Of a stretch of DNA of 44,502 bases, positions 7,517 through 18,450 are shown piece after piece. Where the stretch lies: the NCBI GenBank assembly GCA_910585415.1, contig CAJUDT010000010.1, forward strand, positions 1 to 44,502, read 5' to 3'. Both the position numbers and the translations under genes were made by a program. The stretch is from an uncultured Flavonifractor sp. (GTDB taxonomy: Bacteria > Bacillota > Clostridia > Oscillospirales > Oscillospiraceae). Position 1 is the first letter of the stretch. Every line of letters begins with the position of its first letter. The notes under the pieces are model-generated. The model was given only the letters and a program-made list of their open reading frames with translations, had not been told where the DNA came from and did not search any database.

Positions 7517-8299
7517 ATGACCAATCTGTTTGATTTGACCGGCAAGAAGGCCGTCGTGGTCGGCGGCGCGGGCGGCATCGGTCAGGCCATTGCGGAGGGC
7601 TTGGCCGAGGCGGGCGCGCAGGTGATGATTTCCTCCCGCAAGGAGGACTCCCTGAAGCGGGCCCAGCAGGAGATTAAGGACAAGACCGGCCTGGACATCC
7701 TCTACTGTGTGGGCGACGCCGGTCAGGAGGCCGACGTGGAACACCTGCTGGCCACCGCCGTGGCGGAGATGGGCACCGTGGACATTCTGGTGAACTCCCA
7801 GGGCTTTAACAAGAAGTTCCCCGGCACCGAGTTCCCCTCCGATGTGTGGGACGATATGTTCAACGCCAATGTGAAATCCATCATGTTCACCTGCAAGCAC
7901 TTTGGAAAATATTTTAAGGATAACAACGTCCACGGCAAAATTATCAACCTGTCCTCTGTCCGGGGCATCCGGGCTGTGGGCAACGGCGGCATGGGCAACG
8001 TAGGCTACTGCGCCACCAAGGGCGCGGTGGAAATGCTCACCAAGGCCTACGCCTCCGACCTGGGCCCCACCGTTCAGGTCAACGCCATCGGCCCCACCAT
8101 CACCTACACCCCCATGATGGTGGGTCTGCTGCCCGACGATGAGACCGCCCGCAACAACATCGCCGCCGCCATGCCCGCCAAGCGCATCGGCTACCCCGAC
8201 GACTGCAAGGGTCCGGCCATCTTCCTGGCCTCCGCCGCCTCGGATTTCGTCACCGGCTCCACCATTTACCCAGACGGCGGTCTGACCAACGTAGGCTGA
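7517..8299 (+). CDS. SDR-family NAD(P)-dependent reductase; candidate phloroglucinol reductase
   Basis: A 260-residue classical short-chain dehydrogenase. The cofactor loop is G16-G-A-G-G-I-G22, the NNAG position reads NSQG (93-96), and the catalytic set is S147, Y164 and K168 (YCATK). An arginine just after strand 2 (SSRKED, R41) suggests NADPH. The C-terminus (FVTGSTIYPDGGLTNVG) is typical of the family. Known phloroglucinol reductases are NADPH-dependent SDRs of about this length, and the cluster otherwise lacks the first step, so reduction of phloroglucinol to dihydrophloroglucinol is inferred. AAAGGAAG precedes the ATG. It is the last gene of the rightward unit. Gluconate 5-dehydrogenase-like activity is an alternative. 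Confidence 0.85.
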   Translation: MTNLFDLTGKKAVVVGGAGGIGQAIAEGLAEAGAQVMISSRKEDSLKRAQQEIKDKTGLDILYCVGDAGQEADVEHLLATAVAEMGTVDILVNSQGFNKKFPGTEFPSDVWDDMFNANVKSIMFTCKHFGKYFKDNNVHGKIINLSSVRGIRAVGNGGMGNVGYCATKGAVEMLTKAYASDLGPTVQVNAIGPTITYTPMMVGLLPDDETARNNIAAAMPAKRIGYPDDCKGPAIFLASAASDFVTGSTIYPDGGLTNVG

Positions 8300-8429
8300 T
8301 TCTGTTTCCTCAACGAAAACGAAGCAAAAGAATTTCCACAGCGCTGCAATCTCTCTGCTATTCCAATCCTGGAAGGGCACGACGCGTTCCCCCGCTCACC
8401 GGCACGCCCCAAGCGCTGGAACAAAACCC

Positions 8430-8463
8430 GCGCCGGGAGCCTGCACAAGGCGGCTCCCGGCGC
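8430..8463. terminator. bidirectional hairpin terminator between convergent genes
   Basis: GCGCCGGGAGCC (8430-8441) pairs perfectly with GGCTCCCGGCGC (8452-8463) around a 10-base loop, followed by TTTC. It lies between the SDR gene and the leftward lysR gene. The rest of 8300-8429 shows nothing recognisable. Confidence 0.75.
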
Positions 8464-8478
8464 TTTCTGCACCCAAAT

Positions 8479-9405
8479 TCAGATTTCAGCGAACTTTTCC
8501 GCCAGCATCTCCACGATTTCTGAAATCAACGTATTGGGGTTGTCCTCCCGCCAAGCGGCCAGGAAGTAGCAGGCCGCCGCAGGCGTGCGGAAGTGTAGGC
8601 ATTGCAGCTCCGGGTTGCGCATCCCCTGGACAATGGCCAGAGGGAGCACCGCGGCCCCCTCGCCGCTCTCGGCGGTAAGCAGCATGACATCCTGATTCTC
8701 GCAGAAACGGATCTGGGGCTGTGTGTCCAGATCTCCCAGAATGCGCAGAATCTGGCTCATTCCAATCATCTCCTGCTTGAGCAGGTAGAGGCCCCGCTGC
8801 TTCAGGACAGCGCGGACAACTTCGGGAGAATCCTCCAGCGGATGGCCGCTGCGCAGGAGCAGAACCATTTCGTCCCGATAGAGCGCCCGGCTCTCCAGGC
8901 GGATATGGCCCCTGTTTTTCAAAACCGGGCACTCACTGCGGAAGAAGCCCAGGTCGATGGTGCCCATATCCAGGGCGTTCATCAAATCCGGGGGCTCGCA
9001 CACCCGAAAAATGGGCCGCAGGCTGGGAATCTGCTGGCGCAGAGCGTACACCGACTCGGTCAGCAGGCTTCGGTACAGAGGGGAATTGCTCAAATCCACG
9101 CACTTGTCCACACCCAAGACCAGCTCCTGGTCGGAGCTGTGGGCCTGCTCTTGAGAGCGAATGAGGGGAGCCAGCTTCTCCGATTGATAAAGCAGCTTTT
9201 TGGCCTCCTGAAGCAGGAGGGCCCCGGCGGGGGTGAGGGATACCGCACGCTTGCTCCGCTGGAGCAGGAGGACCCCCAGTTCCCGCTCCAGGTCGGCAAT
9301 CTGCTGGCTCAGGGCAGGCTGGGAGATGTATAAAATTTCAGCGGCGCGGCTGAAGTTCAGTGTCTCCGCCACGGCGGTGAAGTATTGCAGCTGGCGCAGC
9401 TCCAT
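8479..9405 (-). CDS. LysR-family transcriptional regulator
   Basis: A 308-residue regulator with an N-terminal winged HTH (1-60: ELRQLQYFTAV, FSRAAEILYISQPALSQQI) and a periplasmic-binding-protein-like effector domain. The start at 9405 is chosen over 9432 because AAAGGAGCGG precedes it and the family almost always begins MELRQL or similar. It is divergent from the MFS gene at 9495 across 89 bp containing a perfect 13-bp palindrome, so it probably controls that transporter and itself. The effector could be a pathway intermediate or aromatic acid, but nothing in the sequence identifies it. Confidence 0.9.
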   Translation of the reverse strand: MELRQLQYFTAVAETLNFSRAAEILYISQPALSQQIADLERELGVLLLQRSKRAVSLTPAGALLLQEAKKLLYQSEKLAPLIRSQEQAHSSDQELVLGVDKCVDLSNSPLYRSLLTESVYALRQQIPSLRPIFRVCEPPDLMNALDMGTIDLGFFRSECPVLKNRGHIRLESRALYRDEMVLLLRSGHPLEDSPEVVRAVLKQRGLYLLKQEMIGMSQILRILGDLDTQPQIRFCENQDVMLLTAESGEGAAVLPLAIVQGMRNPELQCLHFRTPAAACYFLAAWREDNPNTLISEIVEMLAEKFAEI

Positions 9406-9432
9406 GGTCCCCGCTCCTTTCCAGTTTCTCAC

Positions 9433-9445
9433 CGCTATTATAGCG
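9433..9445. promoter_or_regulatory. palindromic LysR operator candidate
   Basis: CGCTATTATAGCG is a perfect palindrome around a central T and has the T-N11-A form usual for LysR sites. It overlaps the leftward -10 box, as expected for autorepression. Confidence 0.6.
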
Positions 9446-9465
9446 AAAAAACGTCAAAAAGTAAA
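9437..9465 (-). promoter_or_regulatory. lysR promoter
   Basis: Read leftward: TTTACT (9465-9460), 17 bases, TATAAT (9442-9437). The -10 lies inside the palindrome. Confidence 0.6.
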
Positions 9466-9494
9466 TGAAAAATAAGGTACGGGAGGGTTCCTTT

Positions 9495-10778
9495 ATGGCG
9501 GCACCCAAGGGAAAAAGCAAAACCGACCTCAGCACAGACGCAAAGAGCAACTTTGGCTCAAAGGGCTGGCTCATGGTGGTATTCGTGGGCGTTATGCTCT
9601 ACCTGCAAAACGGTACATCCTCAGACGGCCCCAATATTGTCATTCCCTATATGGCAGAAGTCCACGGTTGGGACCAGGCCGCGCTGCTGAACGTCGGCAC
9701 CATCAGCGGCCTAATCAGCATTGCGGCGATGTTTTTGTTTGGTATATTCTGCGATAAGAAGGGTGCAAGGCTGACCGCGCTGATTTCTCTGGTCATCGGT
9801 GGCCTTGCCTACATCTGGTACGGCAATGTGCAATCTGTGACTCAGTACGCCATTTCCTACACACTGATTATGATTACCTGCAATGTATACGCCTGGATCG
9901 CGGGCGGCGCATACCTGTCCTCCTGGTTTCCCAGGAAAAAGGGCTTGGCTCTGGGCTGGGCCACCATGGGCAACAATCTCTCTTCTGCAACCTTCGTCAT
10001 CATCCTTTCCTTCATTTCGGCTAAAGCCAGCATGGGTGCGGCCACCGCCATTATTGGCGTGTTCATGCTGCTGGTGGCCGTGTGGAGCCTCTTCATGAAA
10101 AACAACCCGGAGGAAGCGGGAGCTACCCCGGACAATGTCCCTATGTCCCCCGACGAGATGGAAGCCTACCGGCAGGAGTCCAACTCCTATGTGAGCCCCT
10201 GGACTTACAGCAGGCTGGTGCGAACCAAGGAGTTTTGGCTCATCAGCATCGGTCTTGGCCTGTATATGCTGGTCACGGTGGGCATCATGAGCCAGCTGGT
10301 ACCCCGCATGACCTCTCTGGGCCTGACTCAGGAGGAAGCCCTGGGCACCATGAGCATCTGCGCCGTGGTGGGTGTGGTCGGCAGCTACCTCTGGGGCGTG
10401 CTGGACCAGAAGCTGACCACCCGCATTGCCACCGCCATCTATGGCGTGTGGTATGCTGTGGCAATTATTTTCAACCTGATTCCCAACCGGGCCTGTCTGT
10501 ATATCTCGGTGTTCATGATCGGCATCGCCATCGGCGGCAACGCCAACTGGCCGGTCTCCCTGGTGTCCACCGTGTACGGCCACCGGAATTTTGCCAAAAT
10601 CTATTCTCTGGTAAATCCCTGTATTTCCATCATCCGGGTGTGCTGTTTCAGTGTGCTGGCTGTCTCCATCGCCCTCACCGGTTCCCTGGCCGGGGCCTAT
10701 GGCGTATTTGTGGTGCTGGCCTTCCTCGCCGCAGGGCTGATTCTGCTGATTAACGACAAAAAGTACGCCGAGGACTGA
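9495..10778 (+). CDS. MFS transporter
   Basis: A 427-residue, 12-helix carrier with a hydrophilic N-terminus (about 1-24), the first helix at about 26-45, and a central cytoplasmic loop near 210-245 rich in E, D and P. Sequences such as WFPRKKGLALGWATMG (about 145-160) are typical of OxlT/monocarboxylate-type MFS. The start at 9495 follows GGGAGGG; ATG 9465 has no ribosome site and lies in the divergent promoter. It is a second carrier next to the catabolic cluster, under probable LysR control, so it may import a related aromatic or organic acid. Substrate unknown. Confidence 0.85.
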   Translation: MAAPKGKSKTDLSTDAKSNFGSKGWLMVVFVGVMLYLQNGTSSDGPNIVIPYMAEVHGWDQAALLNVGTISGLISIAAMFLFGIFCDKKGARLTALISLVIGGLAYIWYGNVQSVTQYAISYTLIMITCNVYAWIAGGAYLSSWFPRKKGLALGWATMGNNLSSATFVIILSFISAKASMGAATAIIGVFMLLVAVWSLFMKNNPEEAGATPDNVPMSPDEMEAYRQESNSYVSPWTYSRLVRTKEFWLISIGLGLYMLVTVGIMSQLVPRMTSLGLTQEEALGTMSICAVVGVVGSYLWGVLDQKLTTRIATAIYGVWYAVAIIFNLIPNRACLYISVFMIGIAIGGNANWPVSLVSTVYGHRNFAKIYSLVNPCISIIRVCCFSVLAVSIALTGSLAGAYGVFVVLAFLAAGLILLINDKKYAED

Positions 10779-10798
10779 TTTTTCCAACACCGAAACCA

Positions 10799-10833
10799 CA
10801 CAGGCCGGTGGCCATTCCGGCTGCCGGCCTGTG
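10799..10833 (+). terminator. hairpin after the MFS gene
   Basis: CACAGGCCGG (10799-10808) pairs with CCGGCCTGTG (10824-10833). No long T-run follows, so termination may be partial. Confidence 0.5.
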
Positions 10834-10839
10834 CCCTTA

Positions 10840-10868
10840 TTGAGAAAGGTCCCGTTTTCTGCTATCAT
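10840..10868 (+). promoter_or_regulatory. sigma-70-type promoter of the activator gene
   Basis: TTGAGA (10840-10845), 17 bases, TATCAT (10863-10868), 37 bp before the start codon. This implies constitutive expression of the sigma-54 activator. Confidence 0.6.
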
Positions 10869-10905
10869 AGTACCCACAACATCACATTTGAGAGGCGGGA
10901 GCTCC

Positions 10906-12315
10906 ATGGAGCAGAACAGCTTTTGGGAGGTCGCATTCGACAACCTCAGTCAGGGCATTTACATCCTGGACCACGCGGGTAACTACATTTACTGTAACCG
11001 GGCCTTCTTGGACATGGTGGAGGCCGACCGGGAGGATATTCTCCAGCTCAACACCTTCCAGCTTGTGCCGGAGGGGCAGGTTTCCAAGAGTGTGGGGGCC
11101 TCTGCCCTGGAGCAGAAGCAGCAGCTGACCATCATCAACACCGTCGTCACCCCCAAGGGCCTGCGCTACCGGCAGTTAGCCACCGCCACGCCTATCTTTG
11201 ACAACATGGGGGATGTGGTCTATGTTTTGGTGGAAACCACCCGCCTGGAGGAAATGACCCGGCGATACCAGACCGCCCTTCTGGTGGAGGACAGCAGCTG
11301 TGTGGACCTGTACACTGGGGCGTCGGTGACCCCCGCCCCGGCGGAGGTGGTGGCCGAAAGCCCCGCCATGCGTACTCTGCTGGCCCTGGCTGGGCATTTG
11401 GCCCAGGTGGACGCCACAGTGCTGCTCACCGGGGAGACCGGGGCAGGGAAAGAGGTGCTGGCTCAATATCTCCACAGCCACAGCCCCCGCTCGAACCGGG
11501 AGCTGGTGGAAATCAACTGTGCCGCTCTGCCGGAAAACCTGCTGGAGGCGGAGCTCTTCGGCTACGAGCGGGGGGCCTTCACCGGGGCCCTGAACACCGG
11601 CAGGCCCGGTCTGGTGGAGCGGGCCGACGGAGGCACCCTTTTTTTGGATGAGATTAACTCCCTCCCCCTGGCCCTCCAGGGAAAGCTCCTGCGGCTGCTG
11701 GAGTCCCGGCGGAGCAAGCGCCTGGGGGCGGTGACGGAACAGACGTTGGATTTCCGCCTGCTCTGCGCCACCAATCAGGATTTGAAGGCGCTGGTGGACG
11801 CGGGACGCTTCCGGGCGGACCTGTACTATCGCCTGTCGGTGGTCCCCCTGAACCTCCCGCCCCTGCGGGAGCGCCGGGAGGATATCATTCCCCTTGCCCT
11901 GCGGTTTCTGGAGCAGTTCGGCCAAAAGTATGGCCGCACCAAGGTGTTTACTCAGGGGGTATTCGACCAGCTTCTTGCCTATGACTGGCCGGGGAATGTG
12001 CGGGAGCTGCGCAATGTGGTGGAGCGTCTGGTGATTACCAGCTCGGCGGGCACGGTAGAGATTTATCAGGCCCCGGACAATCTGATATCCGGCGGCAGTC
12101 TGACCCCGGCGGCCGTGGGAGAGCTCCCCCTCTCCGGGGAGTGGCCGGTTTCCATGGAGGACGCGGAGTTCTCCCTGTCCGCCTATCTGGAGCAGTGCGA
12201 ACGGGCGGTGCTGGCTCAGGCCCTCCGGCGGTTCGGCAGCACCTACCGGGCGGCGAAATATTTGGGGGTCAACCAATCCACAGTCGCCCGCAAAAAACAG
12301 AAATACGGCTTATAA
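10906..12315 (+). CDS. sigma-54-dependent activator with PAS sensor domain
   Basis: A 469-residue enhancer-binding protein. The PAS domain (about 8-115) contains YILDHAGNYIYCNRAF. The AAA+ domain has Walker A GETGAGK (176-182), the sigma-54-contacting loop GAFTGA (223-228), Walker B LFLDE (245-249) and the RLSVVPLNLPPLRER segment. A Fis-type HTH ends the protein (STYRAAKYLGVNQSTVARK, about 445-463). The start at 10906 follows GAGGCGGGAG; the longer reading to 10831 overlaps the promoter. Two sigma-54 promoters lie in this window. The one at 27259 has its own adjacent activator, leaving this gene as the likely activator of the cluster starting at 297, with a pathway aromatic as possible PAS ligand. 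Confidence 0.9.
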   Translation: MEQNSFWEVAFDNLSQGIYILDHAGNYIYCNRAFLDMVEADREDILQLNTFQLVPEGQVSKSVGASALEQKQQLTIINTVVTPKGLRYRQLATATPIFDNMGDVVYVLVETTRLEEMTRRYQTALLVEDSSCVDLYTGASVTPAPAEVVAESPAMRTLLALAGHLAQVDATVLLTGETGAGKEVLAQYLHSHSPRSNRELVEINCAALPENLLEAELFGYERGAFTGALNTGRPGLVERADGGTLFLDEINSLPLALQGKLLRLLESRRSKRLGAVTEQTLDFRLLCATNQDLKALVDAGRFRADLYYRLSVVPLNLPPLRERREDIIPLALRFLEQFGQKYGRTKVFTQGVFDQLLAYDWPGNVRELRNVVERLVITSSAGTVEIYQAPDNLISGGSLTPAAVGELPLSGEWPVSMEDAEFSLSAYLEQCERAVLAQALRRFGSTYRAAKYLGVNQSTVARKKQKYGL

Positions 12316-12356
12316 TTAAAAATTTTTTATTCATTAAAAAATATTTTTTGCTTCCC

Positions 12357-12384
12357 TTGACTTCTGAACACGCTATGATATGAT
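12357..12384 (+). promoter_or_regulatory. sigma-70-type promoter of the hydrogenase genes
   Basis: TTGACT (12357-12362), 16 bases, TATGAT (12379-12384), following an A+T-rich stretch (12316-12350) that could act as an UP element. Confidence 0.65.
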
Positions 12385-12451
12385 GTTTTTGTTCAGAGGT
12401 TCTCATAAGTGTACATATCACCCATCTCATTCACAGAAAGGAGCGAACAAG

Positions 12452-12952
12452 ATGAAACCATTTGATCCAACGCCGGATACCCTGACCCCGGAGGGGATGG
12501 CGGTGATCGACGGAATCATCCTGTCCCACGGCGGGGACTCCACCCAGCTGGTGGGCATCCTGCTGGACATTCAGGCGGCGGGAGAGCGGAAGTACATTTC
12601 CCGCTCTGCGGCGGCCTATACGGCCCGAAAACTGGGCTTGAAGCTCACACAGGTCTATGACGTTATCACCTTTTACGCCGCCCTGTACGACAAGCCCCGG
12701 GCCAAGTACCCCCTGGAGGTGTGCAGCAGCGCCCCCTGCCGGGTCAACGACAGCGACAGCCTGCTGGACACCCTGCAAAACATCCTGGGCATCGGCCTGG
12801 GGGAGGTCACCTACGACGGGCGGTTCACCATCGAGCGGGTGCCCTGCTTTGGGGCCTGCGACGTGGCCCCCGCCGTGCGGGTCAACGGGGCAGTCTACGG
12901 GAATCTCACCAGCCGGGAGCGCATTCTGGATATGCTCCGGCAGCTGGATTAA
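12452..12952 (+). CDS. hydC: NADH-dependent [FeFe]-hydrogenase, NuoE-like [2Fe-2S] subunit
   Basis: A 166-residue thioredoxin-like ferredoxin subunit. The four cluster cysteines are C91, C96, C132 and C136 (CSSAPC and CFGAC), the NuoE/HydC pattern. The N-terminal helical region (DIQAAGERKYIS, VYDVITFYAAL) matches the family. It would pass electrons between the flavin subunit encoded next and the hydrogenase. AAAGGAG precedes the ATG at 12452; an in-frame upstream ATG at 12380 lies in the promoter. It heads the hydCBA operon, with 15 bp to hydB. Confidence 0.9.
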   Translation: MKPFDPTPDTLTPEGMAVIDGIILSHGGDSTQLVGILLDIQAAGERKYISRSAAAYTARKLGLKLTQVYDVITFYAALYDKPRAKYPLEVCSSAPCRVNDSDSLLDTLQNILGIGLGEVTYDGRFTIERVPCFGACDVAPAVRVNGAVYGNLTSRERILDMLRQLD

Positions 12953-12967
12953 GGGAGGAAGGGAAGC

Positions 12968-14227
12968 ATGGGAAAGACAGTATCCTTTATCTCCCGGCGG
13001 TTCGGGCAGTATGACCCCTGGAGCCTGACGGACTACGAGGCCCACGGGGGCTTTCAGGCCCTGCGCCGGGCGCTGGCCATGGACGGCTATGACATTGCAG
13101 CCCTGCTCAGTGCCAACGGCATCCAGGGCCGGGGCGGCGCGGCTTACGACATGGGCCGCAAGTGGACCCAGGCACGGGACGTCATCGCCCCCGACAAGTG
13201 CGTGGTGTGCAACGCCGACGAGGGGGAGCCGGGCACCTTCAAGGACCGGGAGCTTCTGCGCAATGACCCCTTCCAGGTTCTGGAGGGCATGATAATCGCC
13301 GGTTGGTCGGTGAACGCCAACAACGGATACCTCTACCTGCGGGAGGAATACGCCCACCTGCGCCCCCTGATACAGAATGCCATCCGCCAGTGCCAGGAGG
13401 CGGGCTACCTGGGGGAGAACATTTTGAACTCCGGTCTCAATTACCGCATTCACCTCTACTCCGGCGCAGGGGCCTATGTGTGCGGCGAGGGCTCCGCCCT
13501 GTCTGAGTCGGTGGAGGGCAAGGCGGGCCGTCCCCGAATGAAGCCCCCCTACATCAAGCAGTGCGGCGTGTTCCATCTGCCCACCTGCGTCAACAACGTG
13601 GAATCCCTCTCCCTGGTGCCCAACGTGCTCCTGGACGACGAGGGGTTTTATAAAAAACAGGGTACCCCGGAGTGCCCCGGTACCAAAATGATTTCCGTCT
13701 CCGGCAACGTGAACCGCCCCAGTGTGTTTGAGATTCCCTTTGGCACCACCATCCGGGAGATCATCGAGCTGGCCGGAGGCGTCACCCAGGGACAGGAGCT
13801 CCAGCTGGTTCAGCTGGGCGGGGCCTCCGGCCGGGTGGCCGCTCCGGCACAGCTGGACACCCCCTATACCTATCAGGATATGAAACAGGCGGGGCTCACG
13901 GCCATCGGTTCCGGCGCGGTGCTGGTGGTGGACAAGCGCACCTCGGTCATCGGCTTTTTACGCATGACCCAGGAATTTTTCAGCCATGAGAGCTGCGGCC
14001 AGTGTACCCCCTGCCGGGAGGGCAACCGGCATATCACCCTTCTGCTGGACAAAATCGCCGCCGGGACCCATACACAGAAGGACGTGGACACGATGCTGAA
14101 GTTTGCCAACATCATGTGCGGAGCCTCCCTGTGCGGCCTGGGCGAGTCGGCCCAATCGGCGCTGCTGTCGGCGGCGGCCCATTTTCCCGAAGTATTTGCC
14201 GTAAAACAGGAGGTGGCTATCCGATGA
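12968..14227 (+). CDS. hydB: NADH-dependent [FeFe]-hydrogenase, NuoF-like flavin subunit (short form)
   Basis: A 419-residue NuoF-type subunit. NADEGEPGTFKDR (82-94) and the [4Fe-4S] motif C343-G-Q-C346-T-P-C349 with C389 are intact. It lacks the N-terminal thioredoxin-like and C-terminal 2x[4Fe-4S] domains of the ~600-residue HydB found in classical bifurcating hydrogenases. Two binding motifs are unusual: the FMN loop reads GRGGAAYDMGRKW (54-66) where GRGGAGFPTGxKW is typical, and the nucleotide loop reads CGEGSALSE where CGEETALxE is typical, so the second glutamate is G175. Cofactor preference may therefore differ. Its stop overlaps the hydA start (ATGA). Confidence 0.88.
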   Translation: MGKTVSFISRRFGQYDPWSLTDYEAHGGFQALRRALAMDGYDIAALLSANGIQGRGGAAYDMGRKWTQARDVIAPDKCVVCNADEGEPGTFKDRELLRNDPFQVLEGMIIAGWSVNANNGYLYLREEYAHLRPLIQNAIRQCQEAGYLGENILNSGLNYRIHLYSGAGAYVCGEGSALSESVEGKAGRPRMKPPYIKQCGVFHLPTCVNNVESLSLVPNVLLDDEGFYKKQGTPECPGTKMISVSGNVNRPSVFEIPFGTTIREIIELAGGVTQGQELQLVQLGGASGRVAAPAQLDTPYTYQDMKQAGLTAIGSGAVLVVDKRTSVIGFLRMTQEFFSHESCGQCTPCREGNRHITLLLDKIAAGTHTQKDVDTMLKFANIMCGASLCGLGESAQSALLSAAAHFPEVFAVKQEVAIR

Positions 14228-15948
14228 GCAAGGTCCATATCAAAATCAATAACATGCCCCTGGAGGTGGAGGGAGGCACCCTGCTCATTGACGCCGCCCG
14301 CCAGCTGGGCATTGACATTCCTCACATGTGCTACCACCACGACCAGGAGTCCAAGGCCCACTGCCGCCTCTGCGTGGTGGAGGTCAAGGGTCAGCGGAAG
14401 CTCCAGACCTCCTGCACCACCCCGGTCAGCGAGGGCATGGAGGTCTTTACCGACACCCAGAAGGTCTACGACGCCCAGGTGGGCATACTGGAGCTGATGC
14501 TTGCCGACCACAAACAGAACTGCCTCAGCTGTGCCCGCAGCGGGAACTGCGAATTGCAGACCCTGTGCCGCCGGTTCAATTTGCTGGTACCCGACCTGCC
14601 GGATATCTCCAGCAGTGAGCCCCTGCGGGTGGACAATCCTTCCATTGTTCGGGACCCGGCCAAGTGTGTCAAATGTGGCCGCTGCGTCAAGACCTGCCGG
14701 GATGTCCAGGGGATTGCCGCCCTGACCTATTCGGGCCGCTCCGCCGGCTTCCGGGTGACCACCGCCTTTGACCTGCCCATGGCTGAGACGGACTGCGTGC
14801 TGTGCGGTCAGTGTTCCCTGGTGTGCCCTGTGGGGGCCATTGTGGAGGAGGACTCCACCGCCGCCGTCCGCCGTGCCATTCAGGACCCCGCCAAACATGT
14901 GGTGGTCCAGGTGGCCCCCTCGGTCCGGGTGGCTCTGGGGGATGAGTTCGGCTTTGCGCCGGGGGCCATTGTCACCGGCCAGATGACCACCGCCCTGCGG
15001 ATGCTGGGCTTTGACAAGGTTTTTGACACCAATTTCGCCGCCGATTTGACCATCATGGAGGAGGGCAGCGAGCTTCTGGAGCGGCTGAACAAGGGCGGGA
15101 AGCTGCCGCTCATCACCTCCTGCTCCCCCGGCTGGGTGACGTTTGTGGAAAAGCACCACCCGGAGTTGATGGAGCACCTCTCCACCGCCAAAAGCCCCCA
15201 AGGGATGTTCGGCGCGGTGGTCAAGACCTACTATGCCCAACAGATGGGTTGGGACCCCCATGATATCGTGTCGGTGTCGGTCATGCCCTGCACCGCCAAG
15301 AAGTTTGAGGCCCGGCGGCCGGAGCTGGGCCGGGACGGGTATCAGGATGTGGACTATGTGCTCACCACGCGGGAGCTGGCCAAGCTCATTCGTTATGAGG
15401 GTCTGGAATTGAAGGTCCTGCCCGAGAGCGAATTTGACTCCCCCTTGGGCACCGCCACAGGCGCGGGGGCTATTTTCGGAGCCACCGGCGGCGTCATGGA
15501 GGCCGCCCTGCGCACCGCCTATGAGCTCTACACCGGAAAGACCCTGAAAAAGCTGGAATTTGAGGCGGTCCGGGGCTTTGACGGCATCAAGGAGGCCGTG
15601 ATTGATTTGAACGGCACCCCCTTAAAGGTAGCGGTGGCCCACACCCTGAAAAACGCGGATGAGCTGCTCAAGCGGGCGCATGAGTACGCCTTTCTGGAGA
15701 TCATGGCCTGTCCCGGTGGGTGCATCGGCGGCGGCGGACAGCCCATCGGCACCGACAACGCCCTGCGGCAAAAGCGTATTGACGCCCTGTACCGCCTGGA
15801 CGCCAGCCTTCCCCTGCGTAAAAGCCACGAGAACCCGGAAATCAAGGCCATCTATGAGCGCTTCTTTACCGCTCCCCTGTCCCACAAGGCCCATGAGCTC
15901 CTTCACACCCACTATCAGGAGCAGAACACCGTTTCAAAAATCGGATAA
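14224..15948 (+). CDS. hydA: [FeFe]-hydrogenase catalytic subunit (group A, trimeric type)
   Basis: A 574-residue iron-only hydrogenase. The N-terminal [2Fe-2S] ligands are C36, C47, C50, C64; the His-ligated [4Fe-4S] uses H96, C100, C103, C109; the two ferredoxin clusters use C148/151/154/158 and C191/194/197/201. H-cluster motifs are complete: L1 TSCSPGW (C300), L2 MPCTAKKFE (C356), L3 MACPGGCIGGGGQP (C496, C500). Serine after the L1 cysteine is common in trimeric NADH-linked enzymes. With HydB and HydC it would couple NAD(P)H, with or without ferredoxin, to proton reduction. The maturases HydEFG are not in the window. The start at 14224 overlaps the hydB stop. Confidence 0.93.
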   Translation: MSKVHIKINNMPLEVEGGTLLIDAARQLGIDIPHMCYHHDQESKAHCRLCVVEVKGQRKLQTSCTTPVSEGMEVFTDTQKVYDAQVGILELMLADHKQNCLSCARSGNCELQTLCRRFNLLVPDLPDISSSEPLRVDNPSIVRDPAKCVKCGRCVKTCRDVQGIAALTYSGRSAGFRVTTAFDLPMAETDCVLCGQCSLVCPVGAIVEEDSTAAVRRAIQDPAKHVVVQVAPSVRVALGDEFGFAPGAIVTGQMTTALRMLGFDKVFDTNFAADLTIMEEGSELLERLNKGGKLPLITSCSPGWVTFVEKHHPELMEHLSTAKSPQGMFGAVVKTYYAQQMGWDPHDIVSVSVMPCTAKKFEARRPELGRDGYQDVDYVLTTRELAKLIRYEGLELKVLPESEFDSPLGTATGAGAIFGATGGVMEAALRTAYELYTGKTLKKLEFEAVRGFDGIKEAVIDLNGTPLKVAVAHTLKNADELLKRAHEYAFLEIMACPGGCIGGGGQPIGTDNALRQKRIDALYRLDASLPLRKSHENPEIKAIYERFFTAPLSHKAHELLHTHYQEQNTVSKIG

Positions 15949-15950
15949 AG

Positions 15951-15988
15951 AACAATTCGGGGCTGTATCGACACAGCCCCGAATTGTT
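15951..15988. terminator. strong intrinsic terminator after hydA
   Basis: AACAATTCGGGGCTGT (15951-15966) pairs perfectly over 16 bp with ACAGCCCCGAATTGTT (15973-15988), with AT-rich flanks on both sides. It can serve both hydA and the convergent protease gene. Confidence 0.85.
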
Positions 15989-16041
15989 TATGCTGTACCG
16001 CAGGACCAATCCAAACCTGCGGTACAGCGCTTTTTTCAACT

Positions 16042-18438
<2,397 letters not shown>

Positions 18439-18450
18439 ACAAATTACGCT

